Shown here one piece after another: positions 20,948 through 22,951 of a stretch of 22,951 nt of DNA (position 1 is the first letter of the stretch; each line of letters opens with the position of its first letter). The DNA is from Pseudomonadota bacterium (lineage in GTDB: Bacteria; Pseudomonadota; Alphaproteobacteria; Rhizobiales; Xanthobacteraceae). The position numbers were made by a program, and so were the translations under genes. The notes beneath the pieces were generated by a model. That model had not been told where the DNA came from, did not search any database, and was given only the letters and a program-made list of their open reading frames with translations. The stretch covers positions 1 through 22,951 of the forward strand of contig JAEWJH010000035.1 of assembly GCA_023386635.1 (NCBI GenBank). Direction: 5' to 3'.

Positions 20948-22951
20948 TTCGCAAGGGGCGCGGCCGCCGCATCCCCGTCGTCCCGGCTCTCCTGCGCCGC
21001 ACGAATGAGCCCGGCGATCCGCCCCGGCGACAGCGGCAGCGTGTTGGGCGCGCAACCGAGCGAGGCCAGCGCCGCCGCGACCGCGTTGGCGATCACCGCG
21101 CCGACCGAAATGATGCCGTCCTCGCCCGCGCCCTTCACGCCCAGCGGGTTGTGCGGCGAGGGGCTGTGCTCCAGCGACACGGCGCGGACCCGCGGAAAGT
21201 CGGACGCGGTCGGCAGCAGATAGTCGGCGAGCGAGACGGCCAGCAGTTGTGCCTCGCCGTCATAGGACAGTTCCTCGAGCAGCGTGCCACCGAGGCCCTG
21301 GACCACGGCGCCGACCTTCTGCCCGTCGACGATCATCGGATTGATCATGCGGCCGACATCCTCGACGGTCACATAATCCAGCACCTCGACCTTGCCGGTT
21401 GCCGCGTCGACTGTGACATGGGCGGCCTGGCTGCCGTAGCTGTAGACCCGCTCGGGCGTCGTGTAGTTGCCGTCAGCAGACAACGGCTGATCGTCGGACG
21501 TGAAATCCCAGAAGCCGGCGCTGCGGCCGTCCGGCGCCGTGACGACGCCTTCGGCGAGCGCGATGTCTTCGGCGCGGCAACCGAAGCGCGCCGCGCCGGC
21601 GGCGCGCAGCTTCTGCAACAGCTTCTCTGCTGCATCGAACACAGCGGGGCCGCCCATCACCATCGAGCGGCCGTGGAACGAGCCGAAACCCTGTTCGAGC
21701 CGCGATGTGGAGCCGTGCTCGACCCGGATGCGCGCGACGGGCAGGCCGAGCGCATCCGCCGCAATCTGCGTGAACGCGGTTTCGATGCCTTGACCCAACC
21801 CGGACGAGCCGATCGCGACGGTGACCAGACCGTCGCCGGTCAGACGGATGCGTGCATTCTCCTTGCCGGAGCCGCCGCTTTCGACGAAGCAGGCGACGCC
21901 GAGGCCGTGATAACGCCCGTCGATCAGCTTGCCTTGCAGGTGTGCTTTGTCTTGCCAGCCGATCTCGGCGAGGCAGCGATCGAAGGTGAGATGATAATCG
22001 CCGGAATCGTAGACGACCGGCGTGTCGTAGGGCACCAGGCGCCCGTAGTCGTAGGGCATTTCCGCGGCGGCGATGAGATTGCGGCGGCGAAACGCGATCG
22101 GATCGATGCCAAGCTCGCGTGCGGCGATGTCGAACATCCGCTCGCGAAAGAAATTTGCTTCGAACCGGCCCGGACCGCGAAAGCTGCCGGACGGCGTCTT
22201 ACTGGTCAGCGCCGCCTCGACCTTGATCGCGACATTCGGGATGCGATACGGGCCGGGCAGAAACTGGCCGGCGCGCGACGGAATGACGCCGCCGGTGGTG
22301 CGGATGTAAGCGCCCATATCCGCCATCAGCGCGCCGCGCAGGGCGATGACCGTGCCATCGCGCCGGCAGGCGATTTCCAGCCGGCACGCCACATCGCGCG
22401 AATGGTTGGTCGCCATCAGATGCTCGCGGCGATCCTCGATCCATTTCACCGGCCGTCCGCTCCAGCGTGCCGCGAACGGAATGAGGAAGTCTTCCGGATA
22501 GAATTCGCCGCGCACGCCGAAGCCGCCGCCGACGTCGAGTTCGAGCAGTTCGACCGAGGCTTCGGGCAGCCGCAGCATCGCCGCGACGGTGCGCCGGTTG
22601 AAATACGGCACCTTGGCCGCGCCCCAGACCGTGAGCTTTTCCGTCCCCGCATCCCATGCGGCGACGAGGCCGCGCGCTTCCATGGGCGAGGCGGTGTGAC
22701 GATGAACCGTGAAGGTTTCGGCGCGGGTGTAGTCGGCCTGCGCGAAGGCGGCGGCCGTGTCGCCGATGCCGACCTCATAGGACATGCAGACATTGGTGCC
22801 GTGCTGTTCGAACAGCAGCGCGGTCTCTTCCGCTTGCGCAGGCGAGGCGACCGGTGCGAGCGGCTCGATCTCCACCTCGATCAGATCGAGGGCGTCCTCG
22901 GCGAGCGCGCGGTCATCGGCGAGGATCACCGCGACCGGTTCGCCGACATAG
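20932..22951 (-). CDS. Xanthine dehydrogenase/CoxL-type molybdenum hydroxylase large subunit (5' end outside window)
   Basis: The last 673 codons are present; the frame is open to the window edge, where YVGEPVAVILADDRALAEDA is an internal family motif and the first roughly 100 residues are missing. These enzymes hydroxylate a carbon in N-heterocycles or oxidise aldehydes/CO using a molybdopterin cofactor. Visible cofactor motifs are GGGFGVRGEFYPEDF, SGSFRGPGRFEANFF, SSGLGQGIETAFTQIA and, near the end, GVKGAGEDGIISVG with the catalytic Glu. The active-site loop is KTPSGSFRGPG, not the AYRCSFR of true CO dehydrogenase, so a general hydroxylase is indicated. FAD and 2Fe-2S subunits are not seen and may lie upstream, outside. 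The gene's 3' end overlaps operator copy 2. Confidence 0.9.
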   Translation of the reverse strand, partial: YVGEPVAVILADDRALAEDALDLIEVEIEPLAPVASPAQAEETALLFEQHGTNVCMSYEVGIGDTAAAFAQADYTRAETFTVHRHTASPMEARGLVAAWDAGTEKLTVWGAAKVPYFNRRTVAAMLRLPEASVELLELDVGGGFGVRGEFYPEDFLIPFAARWSGRPVKWIEDRREHLMATNHSRDVACRLEIACRRDGTVIALRGALMADMGAYIRTTGGVIPSRAGQFLPGPYRIPNVAIKVEAALTSKTPSGSFRGPGRFEANFFRERMFDIAARELGIDPIAFRRRNLIAAAEMPYDYGRLVPYDTPVVYDSGDYHLTFDRCLAEIGWQDKAHLQGKLIDGRYHGLGVACFVESGGSGKENARIRLTGDGLVTVAIGSSGLGQGIETAFTQIAADALGLPVARIRVEHGSTSRLEQGFGSFHGRSMVMGGPAVFDAAEKLLQKLRAAGAARFGCRAEDIALAEGVVTAPDGRSAGFWDFTSDDQPLSADGNYTTPERVYSYGSQAAHVTVDAATGKVEVLDYVTVEDVGRMINPMIVDGQKVGAVVQGLGGTLLEELSYDGEAQLLAVSLADYLLPTASDFPRVRAVSLEHSPSPHNPLGVKGAGEDGIISVGAVIANAVAAALASLGCAPNTLPLSPGRIAGLIRAAQESRDDGDAAAAPLANDHIV

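Noticed and set aside
1..22951. CRISPR arrays, insertion sequences or integrases
   Set aside because: No regularly spaced repeat array, transposase or recombinase motif was seen on either strand.

Overview
The window reads as a high-GC chromosomal segment of an alphaproteobacterium, most likely Hyphomicrobiales near Bradyrhizobium/Rhodopseudomonas. This rests on the YidC, RnpA and L34 sequences, strong G/C at third codon positions, and a mix of core genes with a large catabolic cluster. No species can be named from the sequence alone.

Positions 1-2822 are core. The rpmH-rnpA-yidC operon runs leftwards from a good sigma-70-type promoter (833-862). A membrane sensor histidine kinase runs rightwards (1056-2570), followed by a tRNA-Arg(ACG) gene (2746-2822). 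Directly downstream of the tRNA lies a compact, less GC-rich hipBA module (3050-4530). Its leader carries three related dyads whose centres are exactly 50 bp apart.

Positions 4765-22951 look like one catabolic region. It begins rightwards with an iron-sulfur CCG-domain protein (4765-6111) and a Rid-family gene broken by a 1-base frameshift (6188-6597), and ends at a strong hairpin (6633-6668). A leftward block of nine tightly packed genes (14598 down to 6696) meets it there. In order of transcription these are a NitT/TauT-type ABC importer (binding protein, permease, ATPase), an opine-dehydrogenase-like enzyme, a dipicolinate-synthase-subunit-A-like protein, a cyclic amidohydrolase, an unrecognised 219-aa protein, a 4-oxalocrotonate-tautomerase-like protein, and an isochorismatase-VOC fusion. 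Diverging from it are a GntR/FCD repressor, an intact Rid protein and a CobW-type GTPase (14737-17061). Convergent to these is a second leftward block: a xanthine-dehydrogenase-type molybdenum hydroxylase (cut by the window end), an enolase-superfamily enzyme, a degenerate M24 pita-bread protein, and a TrzA-type amidohydrolase.

The two halves are tied together by an identical 19-bp palindrome, TGATCACATAGTGTGATCA. One copy lies in the importer/gntR divergent promoter region (14690-14708). The other lies just upstream of the enolase-superfamily gene (20929-20947). The identity extends to 30 of 31 bp. I infer that the GntR protein represses both halves and its own gene.

The enzyme set is hydroxylation, several C-N bond hydrolases, Rid proteins for reactive enamines/imines, a tautomerase and a dedicated importer. 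It suggests uptake and stepwise opening of a small nitrogen-containing ring or amide/ureido compound. The substrate cannot be read from the sequence, and I recognise no described pathway with this combination. Several enzymes lack residues that are standard in their families (M24 protein, TrzA-like protein, CCG protein), which argues for unusual chemistry.
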